Source: JAGOPO01 sp035524755
Lineage (GTDB): Bacteria > Patescibacteriota > Minisyncoccia > 2-02-FULL-40-12 > GWA2-44-9
DNA length: 27,213 nucleotides
NCBI GenBank assembly: GCA_035524755.1
Contig: DATKOD010000024.1
Coordinates: 1-27,213, forward strand
Reading direction: 5' to 3'
In this document: piece by piece, positions 1 through 7,033 of the stretch
Layout of the letters: each line of letters starts with the position of its first letter
Numbering within the stretch: position 1 is the first letter of the stretch
The notes under the pieces: generated by a model
Databases searched by the model: none
Seen by the model: only the letters and a program-made list of their open reading frames with translations
Told to the model about the DNA's origin: nothing
Made by a program: the position numbers and the translations under genes

Positions 1-1685
1 GTGTAGTTGACCGTGAACGACGTTGTCGCAGTGTGGTCGTCGTTGAGAATGATGCTCTTCGTGCTGCCGTACTGCACACCATTGATCAACAGGCGGCCGT
101 TGCGGAGGTATCCGCTGTTGCCATCGACTGATGCGTTGACACCCAACTGGTCAACCTTGATGGCTTCGCCGTACGCCTGGAACTGGTATTTCGCGATCGC
201 TACACCGGTGGAACCCTGGACCACGTCGCCGGAGGGCGAGTTGGTGGCCTTGGTCACGTCCACGTGCGGAGCCGCACTGACCGTGCACGTGGTGGTTGCT
301 TTCCCAAGCACGGCACCCGTCGCTGCGATACCGACATGGTAGTTGCTGTCAGTGAGCTGGATGTCGTACGCGCCCTTGAGCTGGAAGCTGAAGGTGCGGG
401 TGGCACCGCCGACCACGTCGGCCAGGACCTTGAGGTCACGCGTTCCGACCGGCAATGCTGTGTTGGTCAGGAAGGTGACGTAGCCGTTGGCATCCAGGTT
501 CGCCGCAGTGGCGACCTGCACGCCTCCGACGTACAACCGGAAGTTCTGGATGTCCGAGTAGTTGACCGAACCGATCTCACGGAGCGTCAGGCGGGTGAGC
601 GTGACGTCCTTGTTGTTGACCTGGACGTTGCTGTCCTCCCAGACACGGACATCAGCCTGCGGATCGATACCGCCGCCGGAGTCCAGCAGGGCTCCGCCCA
701 TGTCGACCTGTGCGAGGTCGCCCGGGTTGGCTGCGATGGAGAACAGATTGCCGGATACGTTGACCGTGCCGGTCTCAAGGCCGGTCATGGCAACACCGAC
801 CGTCTGGCCGCTGGTGGCGTCAGCGATGTCAGCGCGTACCTGCACGACGGCCGGAGCCGTGAACAGGCCGTTTGCATCGTTGAAGGTCACGACACCGCTT
901 CCAAAGGTGGAGGCGTCAGTGACACGGACACCGTTTACGAACAGGTAGATGTTCGTGAGGGTGCTGTCGCCGGCGATACCAAGCTTCGAGAGAGTGATCG
1001 TGTGGACTACGCCGGAGCCCATGATGCTGAAGTGCCCAAGGTCGGCCATTGACTGGGTCTCAATCAATGTACCGGACGACGGGTTGTCGGAGGCCAGTGA
1101 GACGCTCAGACCGCTCGTGGTGCCGGTGCCGGTTCCCGTCGCGCCACGCGCGTAGTTCGGGATCTGGCTCAGCGAGGTGAAGTCAGAACCCGTTCCGTAC
1201 AGAGCCTGCTCCGCATTGTTGATGCAGAACACTTTCTGGAAGAAGTTCGGGTCCTGAGCCACCGCCTGTGCGCCAGTGACGTTCACCCAGTGCAACACCG
1301 CGGTGTCCTCACCGGTGACGTCCAGACCGTAGACCTTCTGGTCGTTGGTCTCACAGTTCCGGAACAGACCGGACGTGACGAACGCGTCACGGGTCGCTGC
1401 GGAAACCTGCTTCACTTTGCTCCAGCCGAGCTGGCCGTAGAGGTTGAAGATCGCAGGATTTACGAAGAGGCGCTTGTAGCCCCAGTCGTTGACGATATAG
1501 ATATCGGGGTCGCCCGCGGCTGCGTTCGCGGTGATGGCGTCACCCTCGTGCAGACCGTAGTCTGCCGGAGCGACTGCCTGCGCGACAGCCGGAGCGAGTG
1601 CCGCGAATCCGGAGATGGAGAGCACCGTGCTGACCATCATCAGAGTCGCAAGCGTCTTTGCCCCAAACTGAATGCGATTAGACAT
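1..1685 (-). CDS. S-layer-like surface protein, C-terminus outside window
   Basis: The frame is open from ATG at 1685 to the window edge, so at least 561 residues are present and the C-terminus is missing. Residues 1 to about 34 form a signal peptide: a short basic start, a hydrophobic core and an AVAQA-like cleavage site. Residues 35-150 form a mixed domain (YIVNDWGYKRLFVNP, later VYGLDVTGED) that I know from surface proteins of Patescibacteria. After a Thr/Gly-rich hinge come beta-rich repeats of about 100-150 residues with similar starts (ITLSKLGI, LTRLTLREIG), each followed by a YLFVNG or RLYVGG strand. The role is probably a cell-envelope or S-layer protein. No strong Shine-Dalgarno is visible. 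A consensus promoter lies about 570 bases upstream. The many plus-strand open frames opposite it are shadows. Confidence 0.8.
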   Translation of the reverse strand, partial: MSNRIQFGAKTLATLMMVSTVLSISGFAALAPAVAQAVAPADYGLHEGDAITANAAAGDPDIYIVNDWGYKRLFVNPAIFNLYGQLGWSKVKQVSAATRDAFVTSGLFRNCETNDQKVYGLDVTGEDTAVLHWVNVTGAQAVAQDPNFFQKVFCINNAEQALYGTGSDFTSLSQIPNYARGATGTGTGTTSGLSVSLASDNPSSGTLIETQSMADLGHFSIMGSGVVHTITLSKLGIAGDSTLTNIYLFVNGVRVTDASTFGSGVVTFNDANGLFTAPAVVQVRADIADATSGQTVGVAMTGLETGTVNVSGNLFSIAANPGDLAQVDMGGALLDSGGGIDPQADVRVWEDSNVQVNNKDVTLTRLTLREIGSVNYSDIQNFRLYVGGVQVATAANLDANGYVTFLTNTALPVGTRDLKVLADVVGGATRTFSFQLKGAYDIQLTDSNYHVGIAATGAVLGKATTTCTVSAAPHVDVTKATNSPSGDVVQGSTGVAIAKYQFQAYGEAIKVDQLGVNASVDGNSGYLRNGRLLINGVQYGSTKSIILNDDHTATTSFTVNY

Positions 1686-2178
1686 GTATAGGATACTGTT
1701 CCCGCTGTGTCCTCCGACGCCGACCGCCGTGAGGCGGGAAGATTCGGGGGAGCGGGGGATTAATACTGCACTGCACTATCGTGAATGTCTCCCGGAGGTG
1801 AAGGCCGGAAGACGTCGGGCCCTGAACTACCATGCGGCCGCACGCCCAGACGTGCGTTCCCGGACCTTCCATGATCGACCAAGGAATACCGGAGCCACGC
1901 GGCATCGACGCCAAAGCCCATTCTGGTGACAAAAGTTGGATGCGTACTTCCGTTTCAGTCGTTCAACCGTTCAATCGTTTCTTTCGTTCCTATGTTTTCA
2001 ACGTCCTTTCCTGGGCTGCCTGTCCCCGGCCGCCATGTCGATAATGTCGGGCGGGGATAGCCAGCTCAGCGCGTGACCCTGAGAACCAAAAAGCAACCTA
2101 AATCGGTCGACATATTGGTTTCACCAAGGTTTCAAAGGTACTTGCCCCGTCCCCTCGCACAGGGAATCGGTAGTCTTG

Positions 2179-2206
2179 AGGCTATCAGACCTGCAGGAAA
2201 TGTCAA
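2179..2206 (-). promoter_or_regulatory. Possible second promoter TTGACA-16-TAGCCT
   Basis: On the minus strand a perfect TTGACA (2201-2206) is followed after 16 bases by TAGCCT (2179-2184) preceded by TGA, an extended -10. It would start transcription about 80 bases downstream of the TATAAT promoter. The -10 is poor, so this is a weaker call. Confidence 0.25.
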
Positions 2207-2215
2207 TAATCCTCA

Positions 2216-2253
2216 ATTACCACCAAATCGGCTGTGCAAAGAGCCGAGGTAAT
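2216..2253 (-). promoter_or_regulatory. 5'-terminal stem-loop of the S-layer mRNA
   Basis: ATTACC pairs with GGTAAT and, inside, TCGGCT pairs with AGCCGA around the loop CTTTGCAC. The structure starts about 2-4 bases after the predicted transcription start. Stems at the extreme 5' end are known to protect mRNAs from decay; that role here is inference. Confidence 0.45.
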
Positions 2254-2261
2254 CACTAGCT

Positions 2262-2289
2262 ATTATATAGGAGGCCGAATCGGCCACAA
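2262..2289 (-). promoter_or_regulatory. Promoter TTGTGG-16-TATAAT for the S-layer-like gene
   Basis: On the minus strand TTGTGG (2284-2289) is followed after 16 bases by a perfect TATAAT (2262-2267). The predicted start is near 2255. It lies between the lamin-tail gene stop and the S-layer-like gene, in the right direction. The spacer contains the palindrome GGCCGATTCGGCC, which could be an operator. Confidence 0.55.
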
Positions 2290-2304
2290 GCGTTTCTGTG
2301 GATA

Positions 2305-3273
2305 TCACGCTTGAACGCTGTTTTTCGCCCCCGGAGTGCCGTTTATGGGGTTACCATCGGCATCGGCCCCATAGGCCGCCCCGACGTGGTCGGCCCAGTT
2401 TGACGGATCGGAACCGTCTGCCAGCGCATCTATCCGTTCCATCGACGCTTTCGTGGTGTTATTGCCGGCATACCATGCACTGACCCGATCACGCTCCATG
2501 CCGGTCGAATCCCGCAGGACGAGCACTTCCCCGGCATTTCCCATCGCACCGCTATAGATTTGATCTGCGGCAATGTCGCTGATCACGGTGTCATCCGTAC
2601 GTTCCAGAAGATAATAGCCATTCGCGCCGATCGTGCCGGAAAGCGCGATTTTCGGGGTTCCGTCCTCAGCCTGAAGCGTCCAGCCGGAAAGATCGACGGC
2701 CGAATCCCCCGCGTTATAGAGCTCGAGCCATTCGTCGTTCGCATCGGCTGCGGTTCCCATCCAGGCGATTTCGTTGATGACGACGCGGGACGGGGCGGGT
2801 GTGTCGGTAGGTTCCGGCGTCGGAGATTGGTTCGGCGTTTCGGTCGGTTCGGGTGACGGGGTGGGGATGTCTGAGGGGGTCGGTGTCGGACTCGGAGTCA
2901 CCGTTTGGGTCGGCCAGGGTGTCGGAGAGGCCGTATGGTGTGTGGGTGTGGACGTCGGTGACGGAGTCGGCGTCGGTGTGGACGGCCACGGTGTTGGCGA
3001 TATGCGTGGACTTGGTGTCACGGTTCCGGTTGGTGCCAAAGTCGGTGAAAGTTGTGCCAATTTTGGTGCCACGACTTGTGCCAAAGTTGTGCCATTCTGT
3101 TTGGCACTATTTTTGGCACCATTTTCAGGTGCCAAAGTAGGTGTCACCGACTGCGTGGCACCTGTGGATAACTCAGCCGCTCCGCGCCCTGATAGATGCG
3201 TGATACCGACAACACCGCCGTAGGTGACGGCGGCAACGGCAAGCCCGAGCAGGAGGGAACGGAGCAATGACAT
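2305..3273 (-). CDS. Membrane-anchored lamin-tail-domain protein
   Basis: The protein has 322 residues. Residues 5-25 are a hydrophobic signal or anchor. Residues 35-165 are a low-complexity Thr/Pro/Ser linker with TPTPSP repeats. Residues 165-320 form a lamin-tail (LTD) domain: VVINEIAWMG, then DEWLELYN, VDLSGWTL, YYLLER and a closing NGTPGAKN. Such domains occur on many secreted bacterial proteins and may bind surfaces or other proteins; the partner is unknown. GGGGAAG lies about 7 bases before the ATG. A promoter with an inverted repeat is at 3395-3422. The linker's DNA carries an unusual repeat array (3033-3161) and a perfect DnaA box. The plus-strand frame at 2774-3223 is a Gly/Val-rich shadow of the Pro/Thr repeat. 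Confidence 0.82.
   Translation of the reverse strand: MSLLRSLLLGLAVAAVTYGGVVGITHLSGRGAAELSTGATQSVTPTLAPENGAKNSAKQNGTTLAQVVAPKLAQLSPTLAPTGTVTPSPRISPTPWPSTPTPTPSPTSTPTHHTASPTPWPTQTVTPSPTPTPSDIPTPSPEPTETPNQSPTPEPTDTPAPSRVVINEIAWMGTAADANDEWLELYNAGDSAVDLSGWTLQAEDGTPKIALSGTIGANGYYLLERTDDTVISDIAADQIYSGAMGNAGEVLVLRDSTGMERDRVSAWYAGNNTTKASMERIDALADGSDPSNWADHVGAAYGADADGNPINGTPGAKNSVQA
3033..3161 (+). repeat. Phased GTGCCAAA/TTTGGCAC array inside the lamin-tail gene
   Basis: GTGCCAAA occurs perfectly at 3033, 3078 and 3129, and its reverse complement at 3100 and 3112. Partial copies (GTGCCA or TGGCAC) lie at 3054, 3066, 3089 and 3156. From 3054 to 3112 the copy starts are 12, 12, 11, 11 and 12 bases apart, close to one helical turn. 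Forward and inverted copies encode different dipeptides (Ala-Lys versus Leu-Ala) from the same DNA word. The stretch is richer in A+T than the surrounding linker. Confidence 0.6.
3163..3171 (-). promoter_or_regulatory. Perfect DnaA box
   Basis: The minus strand reads TTATCCACA, the consensus DnaA box. It directly abuts the GTGCCAAA array and lies within the coding sequence of the lamin-tail protein. Confidence 0.35.
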
Positions 3274-3394
3274 TTGTTACTTCCCCCCACCATGCGGATC
3301 CATATCCTGCCGCCAGCGGGTCACCGTGAACCGAGGAGGGATGGCGGTCCACGTCGACTGCTCACGACAGGGTACGGATCAGCAGAATTGAATC

Positions 3395-3422
3395 GGTATA
3401 CCAGACACGAATCGCGTGTCAA
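3395..3422 (-). promoter_or_regulatory. Promoter TTGACA-16-TATACC with operator-like inverted repeat
   Basis: On the minus strand TTGACA (3417-3422) is followed after 16 bases by TATACC (3395-3400) preceded by TGG, an extended -10. The inverted repeat GACACG-N5-CGTGTC at 3404-3420 fills the spacer and overlaps the -35, a typical repressor position. The stop codon of the upstream winged-helix gene (3419-3421) lies inside TTGACA. The promoter would give the lamin-tail gene a leader of about 115 bases. Confidence 0.6.
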
Positions 3423-3979
3423 CGCTCCGCCGCTTCGTACCTGACACCGCCGGTTTCGGTCTTCGAACGCTGCACTAAACCGGTGGCCACGAGGTTGCTC
3501 AGTGACCGCTTCACGGTGCGCGGTGAGAAGTCTCCGGCGAAGTGTTCGACGAGTTCGCCGCTGCGCGTTCCGGGGTTCGACCGGAGCCATTCCAAAATAC
3601 GTACCTGCCCCTTCGTAGGCTCGCCTATCGGTGTCCCGGTCCGGCGCTTTTTGCGCACCGCCGATGCGATCCGTTTCTGCGGCTGTTGTGCGCCGTCGGC
3701 TGACGCCTGCAGACGGAGCACGCGCGCCTGTGCCCGCAATAGCGATGGTTCGTCGACGCCACCGATGCCTTCGAGGCGTGACAACCAACCGGCAGTCTGG
3801 CGGCACCATGCCGCGACCGACTCGGTACGTGTCTCAGCGGGGAGTCCGATGCTCACATCGATGAGAACGGCGGCTTCGTCCAGGATGTCGGTGCGGATAT
3901 CGTCGACGTCGCACCGTGCCGCGAGCTGGCAGAGCGCCAGGACCGCACGAACCGTTTGCTGCAACTGCATGCGCTCCAT
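3419..3979 (-). CDS. Winged-helix DNA-binding protein, possible local regulator
   Basis: The protein has 186 residues if it starts at ATG 3979, 10 bases after the stop of the upstream protease-like gene. ATG 4027 would also work, with overlap; neither has a clear Shine-Dalgarno. The N-terminal two thirds look helical and unknown. After a basic stretch (VRKKRRTGTP) the last 65 residues read as a winged helix: GQVRILEWLRSNPG, then GELVEHF, the recognition helix SPRTVKRSLSNLVATGLV, and a wing ending in GVRYEA. The stop overlaps the promoter of the next gene, which carries an inverted repeat, so local regulation is plausible but unproven. Confidence 0.65.
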   Translation of the reverse strand: MERMQLQQTVRAVLALCQLAARCDVDDIRTDILDEAAVLIDVSIGLPAETRTESVAAWCRQTAGWLSRLEGIGGVDEPSLLRAQARVLRLQASADGAQQPQKRIASAVRKKRRTGTPIGEPTKGQVRILEWLRSNPGTRSGELVEHFAGDFSPRTVKRSLSNLVATGLVQRSKTETGGVRYEAAER

Positions 3980-3989
3980 GCGAAGAAAG

Positions 3990-4733
3990 TTAGCGTGTTT
4001 GGCCGAGATACCCGTCGATAAAAGCATTGATCGACGTCGCCCCGACGATGCCGGCGGACGTTCCCGAGAAGATGCCGACCGCATGCCCATCACCGTCCAC
4101 GATACGGGCGCCGGCGAGCAGATTGGTGAACGTACGATCGTATGACAATACCGCCGACGTACCGTCCGGTGAGTACACGACCGAAAGCGGCAGGACGACC
4201 GGAACGTAGTGCGAAAGCGCGAATGTCGCACCGACCGCATCCAGTTCATCACCCGCGCGTATCTGAGCATCGGCGGAGAATGCGACGGTCCCCACATCGA
4301 TATTGTCGGCTTTCAGGAGTACCAGGCCGGCGACCGCATCATATGCGACACGGCGTGCACGGACCACTGAGCCCTGCGACGTGGCGATTTGATATACGAA
4401 CGAGCCGGAACCGTACGGTGCAGCGGCGGACGTGGTGACGAACAATCCGTCGGATGTGACCGCGGTCGCCGCGGCCGTGCGTACCAGGGTTGAACCGGAG
4501 AAAGTCTGAACGGCGACTGAACCGATCGACAACGCGGGCAGGCGGTCGCTGAGCGCGATGACCGACGGCGTCGGGGATGGCGAAGGGGAATGCAGGTCAG
4601 AAACGGTCACCGATACCCCGAACAACGACGCCAGGCGCCGTGACGGGACACGCTCGAGATAGGCGATGGCGCCGACCACGGCGACGATCAGAGCACAGAG
4701 GGCGACCACCCGTCCGATGGGACCGAATTTCAT
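3990..4733 (-). CDS. Membrane-anchored trypsin-like (HtrA-type) protein without catalytic triad
   Basis: The protein has 247 residues from ATG 4733. Residues 8-28 are a membrane anchor, followed by a short SPSPSPTPS linker. The rest follows the HtrA/trypsin beta-barrel pattern: TSDGLFVTTSAAA where active enzymes have the His motif (TNNHV), AGLVLLKADN where they have the Asp motif (TDLAVLK), GDELDAVG matching the usual GD-V-AIG, and NLLAGARIVDGDGHAVGI where GNSGGPL would stand. His, Asp and Ser are all missing, so I infer a non-catalytic binding protein. A -10 element 7 bases before the ATG suggests a leaderless mRNA. The winged-helix gene follows directly. Confidence 0.6.
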   Translation of the reverse strand: MKFGPIGRVVALCALIVAVVGAIAYLERVPSRRLASLFGVSVTVSDLHSPSPSPTPSVIALSDRLPALSIGSVAVQTFSGSTLVRTAAATAVTSDGLFVTTSAAAPYGSGSFVYQIATSQGSVVRARRVAYDAVAGLVLLKADNIDVGTVAFSADAQIRAGDELDAVGATFALSHYVPVVLPLSVVYSPDGTSAVLSYDRTFTNLLAGARIVDGDGHAVGIFSGTSAGIVGATSINAFIDGYLGQTR

Positions 4734-4740
4734 GGCGCAT

Positions 4741-4769
4741 ACAATACAAGCTCGGTGGAAAAATAGCAA
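4741..4769 (-). promoter_or_regulatory. Promoter TTGCTA-17-TATTGT, leaderless type
   Basis: On the minus strand TTGCTA (4764-4769) is followed after 17 bases by TATTGT (4741-4746). Only 7 bases separate the -10 from the ATG at 4733, and no Shine-Dalgarno is present, so transcription would start at or next to the start codon. Confidence 0.45.
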
Positions 4770-5095
4770 AGCGCCGCCGCTCCCCGACCGGTATTACATT
4801 ATGCGACATTATCTATCCGTCCATGTCGCGGCGGCCGCCAGAGGGACGTCGCATTTCAGCCGGTCCGGCAGGGGAGAGTAGAGAATGATACTTCCGTGAA
4901 CCGCCCGGCAGCATCATTCTCCGTTCTCCGGCCGGATCATCGTCCGCTCATGATCGATGATGTCGTCAATACTCCGAACGGAACCGAACAGGGACCGTTG
5001 ACGGTCCCCTCGGGCTTCTGCGAAACATTCCCCCTTTAGTTATCCACAGGATATCAACCTTTTGATATGTGACGATTCTTGACGTTCGTGGATTT
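4770..5095. other. Intergenic stretch with hairpins and a DnaA box, no convincing gene
   Basis: Between the FKBP gene and the protease-like gene there are about 330 bases without a clear gene. They hold a hairpin GGGACCG-TTGA-CGGTCCC (4991-5008), possibly the end of the FKBP transcript although no T-run follows, a perfect DnaA box (5040-5048), and the palindrome ATATCAA-N4-TTGATAT (5051-5068). A plus-strand 47-codon frame from GTG 4896 to 5039 lacks a well-placed ribosome binding site and homology I can recognise. Confidence 0.5.
5040..5048 (+). promoter_or_regulatory. Perfect DnaA box
   Basis: TTATCCACA matches the consensus exactly and lies in an intergenic stretch, two bases before the AT-rich palindrome at 5051-5068. 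No dnaA, dnaN or other origin-linked gene is in the window, so it may be a titration site or chance. Confidence 0.35.
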
Positions 5096-5656
5096 CTATT
5101 GCACTCCAAGCAACTGCACATCGAAGACCAGCGTCGCGTTCGGCGGTATCACTCCCCCAGCCCCGGCGGCCCCATACCCCAGCGACGCCGGGATGATGAG
5201 CTTGCGCTCGCCACCGACCTTCATGCCGGCGACACCCTCGTCCCACCCCTTGATGACCATGCCGGCCCCCAGCTCGAACTGGAACGGCGTGCCGCGATCC
5301 AATGAACTGTCGAATTTCGTGCCGTCGGTGAGCCAACCCGTGTAGTTCACCGATACCGTTTTGCCCGCGGTCGCGACGGCACCCGTCCCCACGGTCACAT
5401 CCTGATACTGCAGACCATCCGATAGCGTCTTCACCGCGCTTGCTGCTGCCGTCCCCGGTGTCGGGATGAGGTTGTTCACATTCGTCATTGCGAGACTTCC
5501 CGGTACCGGGGTCGGACTGGGCGTCGGCGTCTGCAGGCCGAGACCAAGCGCCTGTTCGTCCGTGTTCGCGGACGACCGGTTCCTTGAATAGATGAGTACG
5601 GCGGTCGCCACCACCAATACGACGACAATGGCGCCGATGATGATACGTTTTGTCAT
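5096..5656 (-). CDS. Membrane-anchored FKBP-type peptidyl-prolyl isomerase
   Basis: The protein has 186 residues. Residues 4-23 are an anchor, followed by a Thr/Pro linker (QTPTPSPTPVPG) that places the enzyme outside the membrane. Residues 80-186 are a complete FKBP domain with the usual pocket residues: VNYTGWL, GTKFDSS, FELGAG, VIKGWDEG, GERKLIIP, LGYGAAG and FDVQLL. It should catalyse cis-trans isomerisation of prolyl bonds in exported proteins, which suits a cell with many Pro-rich linkers. The ATG overlaps the DUF5671 gene's TGA as ATGA, so the pair is probably translationally coupled. Confidence 0.93.
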   Translation of the reverse strand: MTKRIIIGAIVVVLVVATAVLIYSRNRSSANTDEQALGLGLQTPTPSPTPVPGSLAMTNVNNLIPTPGTAAASAVKTLSDGLQYQDVTVGTGAVATAGKTVSVNYTGWLTDGTKFDSSLDRGTPFQFELGAGMVIKGWDEGVAGMKVGGERKLIIPASLGYGAAGAGGVIPPNATLVFDVQLLGVQ

Positions 5657-6594
5657 GGATTTTTTATCTTCGGTGGATACAATTGCGGATCGATGGTGCG
5701 GTCAAAACACGCTCTGCCGACGCCATGGTCCCAAGTGCCCGCTTGCCCGTAGGGTCCGACCGGATATGTCTGCGGTGCGGGGTTCATGCTTCCGCTGGAT
5801 ATCGTGGTGAACGTCGCGCAGAGCGTGAACTGCAGCGTCCCCTTCCGTATGTATTCGTACGCTTTCCCGGTTTCCGGATCGGTCGGCGGCACGAACCCGC
5901 TCACCGGGTCGATGAGCTGGTCCAGAGAGTCGGGAAGCTTCCCCTTCCCCGTCCAGTAGACGTTCACGATCTGGCTCTGGATGTATTCCAGGTTGCTGAC
6001 CCGTTGCGCGTCCAGCGTGCGGGCCCGTGCCGATACGGGCGAGCCCACGGTGATGAACCCGATGACGAGCGCAGCGATGACGATGGCGATATCCAGCCAC
6101 GCGACATATTTCTGATTCCCCCTTCTCTCGGGATGCAGTTCGCGCAGGAAGTAATAGAAGATGGACCCTGCGATGAACAGCACGGCAACCACCTTGAGCA
6201 GGAACTGCATCGTCAGCTCGCCCTGGAGCCAACCGTTGATGAGCGCCACGAAGTCCCCGATGACCGTGACTCCCGCCACGAAGAGCGTCAGGTACATCAG
6301 CCAGCGACGGACCTTCAGGTCCCTCTTCTCCGGATGCGCTGCCAGATCTTTCTGGATGAACCGCCACGCCCAGACCAGCACACCGAACGCCACGAACAGG
6401 AACGCCAGCTCGCTGCGGATGGAACCGAAGCAGGAATCGTACGAACATAGCGGCTGTGCAATGTCGGGGAGGTAATGGTTCACGAAATCGAACAGCATGG
6501 ACCCCAACGAAACCGCGCTCATCGTGAGCACCACGATGACGAGCAGATACATGAATACGTCGCGGGCCACCGATTGGTTCGTGTTCATAGGCAT
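5653..6594 (-). CDS. DUF5671 multi-pass membrane protein
   Basis: The protein has 313 residues. About five membrane helices lie in residues 1-190, followed by a soluble C-terminal domain. The opening SAVSLGSMLFDFVNHYLPD and a later WLMYLTLFVAGVTVIGD are typical of DUF5671, frequent in Patescibacteria. Residues 190-313 resemble the stalk and body of a pseudopilin-like protein (ARTLDAQRVSNLEYIQSQIVN, then QLIDPVSG and a terminal block with two Cys). The role is unknown; the context suggests envelope work together with FKBP. The start could also be the Met at 6588. A promoter lies 20 bases upstream (6614-6641). Confidence 0.8.
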   Translation of the reverse strand: MPMNTNQSVARDVFMYLLVIVVLTMSAVSLGSMLFDFVNHYLPDIAQPLCSYDSCFGSIRSELAFLFVAFGVLVWAWRFIQKDLAAHPEKRDLKVRRWLMYLTLFVAGVTVIGDFVALINGWLQGELTMQFLLKVVAVLFIAGSIFYYFLRELHPERRGNQKYVAWLDIAIVIAALVIGFITVGSPVSARARTLDAQRVSNLEYIQSQIVNVYWTGKGKLPDSLDQLIDPVSGFVPPTDPETGKAYEYIRKGTLQFTLCATFTTISSGSMNPAPQTYPVGPYGQAGTWDHGVGRACFDRTIDPQLYPPKIKNP

Positions 6595-6613
6595 CGATGA
6601 TGGATACCCGCCA

Positions 6614-6641
6614 AGTATACCGTGGCATGCGTGTCAGGCAA
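6614..6641 (-). promoter_or_regulatory. Promoter TTGCCT-16-TATACT for DUF5671-FKBP
   Basis: On the minus strand TTGCCT (6636-6641) is followed after 16 bases by TATACT (6614-6619). The expected start near 6607 gives a leader of about 13 bases. It is back to back with the plus-strand promoter at 6646. Confidence 0.55.
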
Positions 6642-6645
6642 TGAC

Positions 6646-6674
6646 TTGACTTTTCGTATATTTTATGCTAATAT
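6646..6674 (+). promoter_or_regulatory. Strong promoter TTGACT-17-TAATAT, extended -10
   Basis: TTGACT (6646-6651), a 17-base spacer and TAATAT (6669-6674) preceded by TGC form a near-consensus promoter with an extended -10. It precedes the plus-strand gene at 6714 and shares the intergenic region with the divergent DUF5671 promoter. Confidence 0.75.
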
Positions 6675-6713
6675 CAACCCACACGGTCGTTCATCGAAAA
6701 GAAAGGAACGAGC

Positions 6714-7031
6714 ATGCCATTCTCGCTGTCCGATTTCGCCACCGCGGCGAGTTCGGACGTCGCCAAGATCGTCGCTGACCTTCCCGACAGCGTCTGGGAC
6801 AAGGTCTATCGTGCCGCGGTCGAACGCGGCATCATCGCCGAGACCCAGGGCGGGCGTCTGGTCCAGGCCGGCGCGCTCATCGCCGCCGGCTGTGCGCTGG
6901 AGCAACAGTTCGGTACCGGTGGTCTCTCCGGGTTCCTCCGTCAGGTCATCAGCAAGTCGCACGGTGACCTGGCGAAGCGGATCATCATCAACGGCGGGAC
7001 TCCCGCCACCGCCATCAGGAAGAAGGAGTAG
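6714..7031 (+). CDS. Small protein of unknown function
   Basis: The protein has 105 residues, largely helical and soluble, rich in Ala, without cysteines other than one in AAGCALEQQF. There is no signal peptide; a moderately hydrophobic stretch LVQAGALIAAGCAL may be a buried helix. I do not recognise the family. The start is well supported by AAAGGA 6-9 bases upstream and a near-consensus promoter at 6646. The codons are strongly biased to C or G in third position, which suggests high expression. It is followed after 2 bases by a membrane-protein gene and the pair ends at a strong terminator, so they form a two-gene operon. Confidence 0.8.
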   Translation: MPFSLSDFATAASSDVAKIVADLPDSVWDKVYRAAVERGIIAETQGGRLVQAGALIAAGCALEQQFGTGGLSGFLRQVISKSHGDLAKRIIINGGTPATAIRKKE

Positions 7032-7033
7032 CC

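Larger units (their letters stand above)
1686..2255 (-). other. Long structured leader of the S-layer-like gene, no gene seen
   Basis: This stretch of about 570 bases between the start codon at 1685 and the predicted transcription start near 2255 holds no convincing gene. Read on the minus strand it has several potential stem-loops: a terminal one at 2216-2253, TTGGT-GAA-ACCAA near 2114-2126, a long one built on CCCCGCC/GGCGG...CGGGG around 2015-2060, and GCACG/CGTGC around 1840-1860. Near 1950-1990 there is a run of TTGAACG/GAAACG words. I could not match it to tmRNA, RNase P, SRP RNA, 6S RNA or a known riboswitch. A short open frame at 1678-1932 runs into the S-layer start in another frame and looks fortuitous. 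Confidence 0.45.

Noticed and set aside
264..1052. A 262-codon plus-strand frame opposite the S-layer-like gene
   Set aside because: It is a shadow of a clear surface-protein frame with a signal peptide; GC-rich genomes give many such frames.
1678..1932. An 84-codon minus-strand frame in the S-layer leader
   Set aside because: It overlaps the S-layer start in another frame, has no ribosome binding site and an unnatural composition.
1686..2255. tmRNA, RNase P, 6S, SRP RNA or c-di-GMP riboswitch in the leader
   Set aside because: None of the conserved core sequences of these RNAs was found on reading both strands.
3103..3119. A sigma-54-like promoter (TGGCACT-N4-TTGGC) inside the GTGCCAAA array
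   Set aside because: The -12 part lacks the TTGCA/T core, it points away from the gene and the similarity follows from the repeat itself; no sigma-54 regulator is present.
4896..5039. A 47-codon plus-strand frame from GTG
   Set aside because: GGGGAG is about 20 bases from the GTG, no promoter is clear and the sequence shows no domain.
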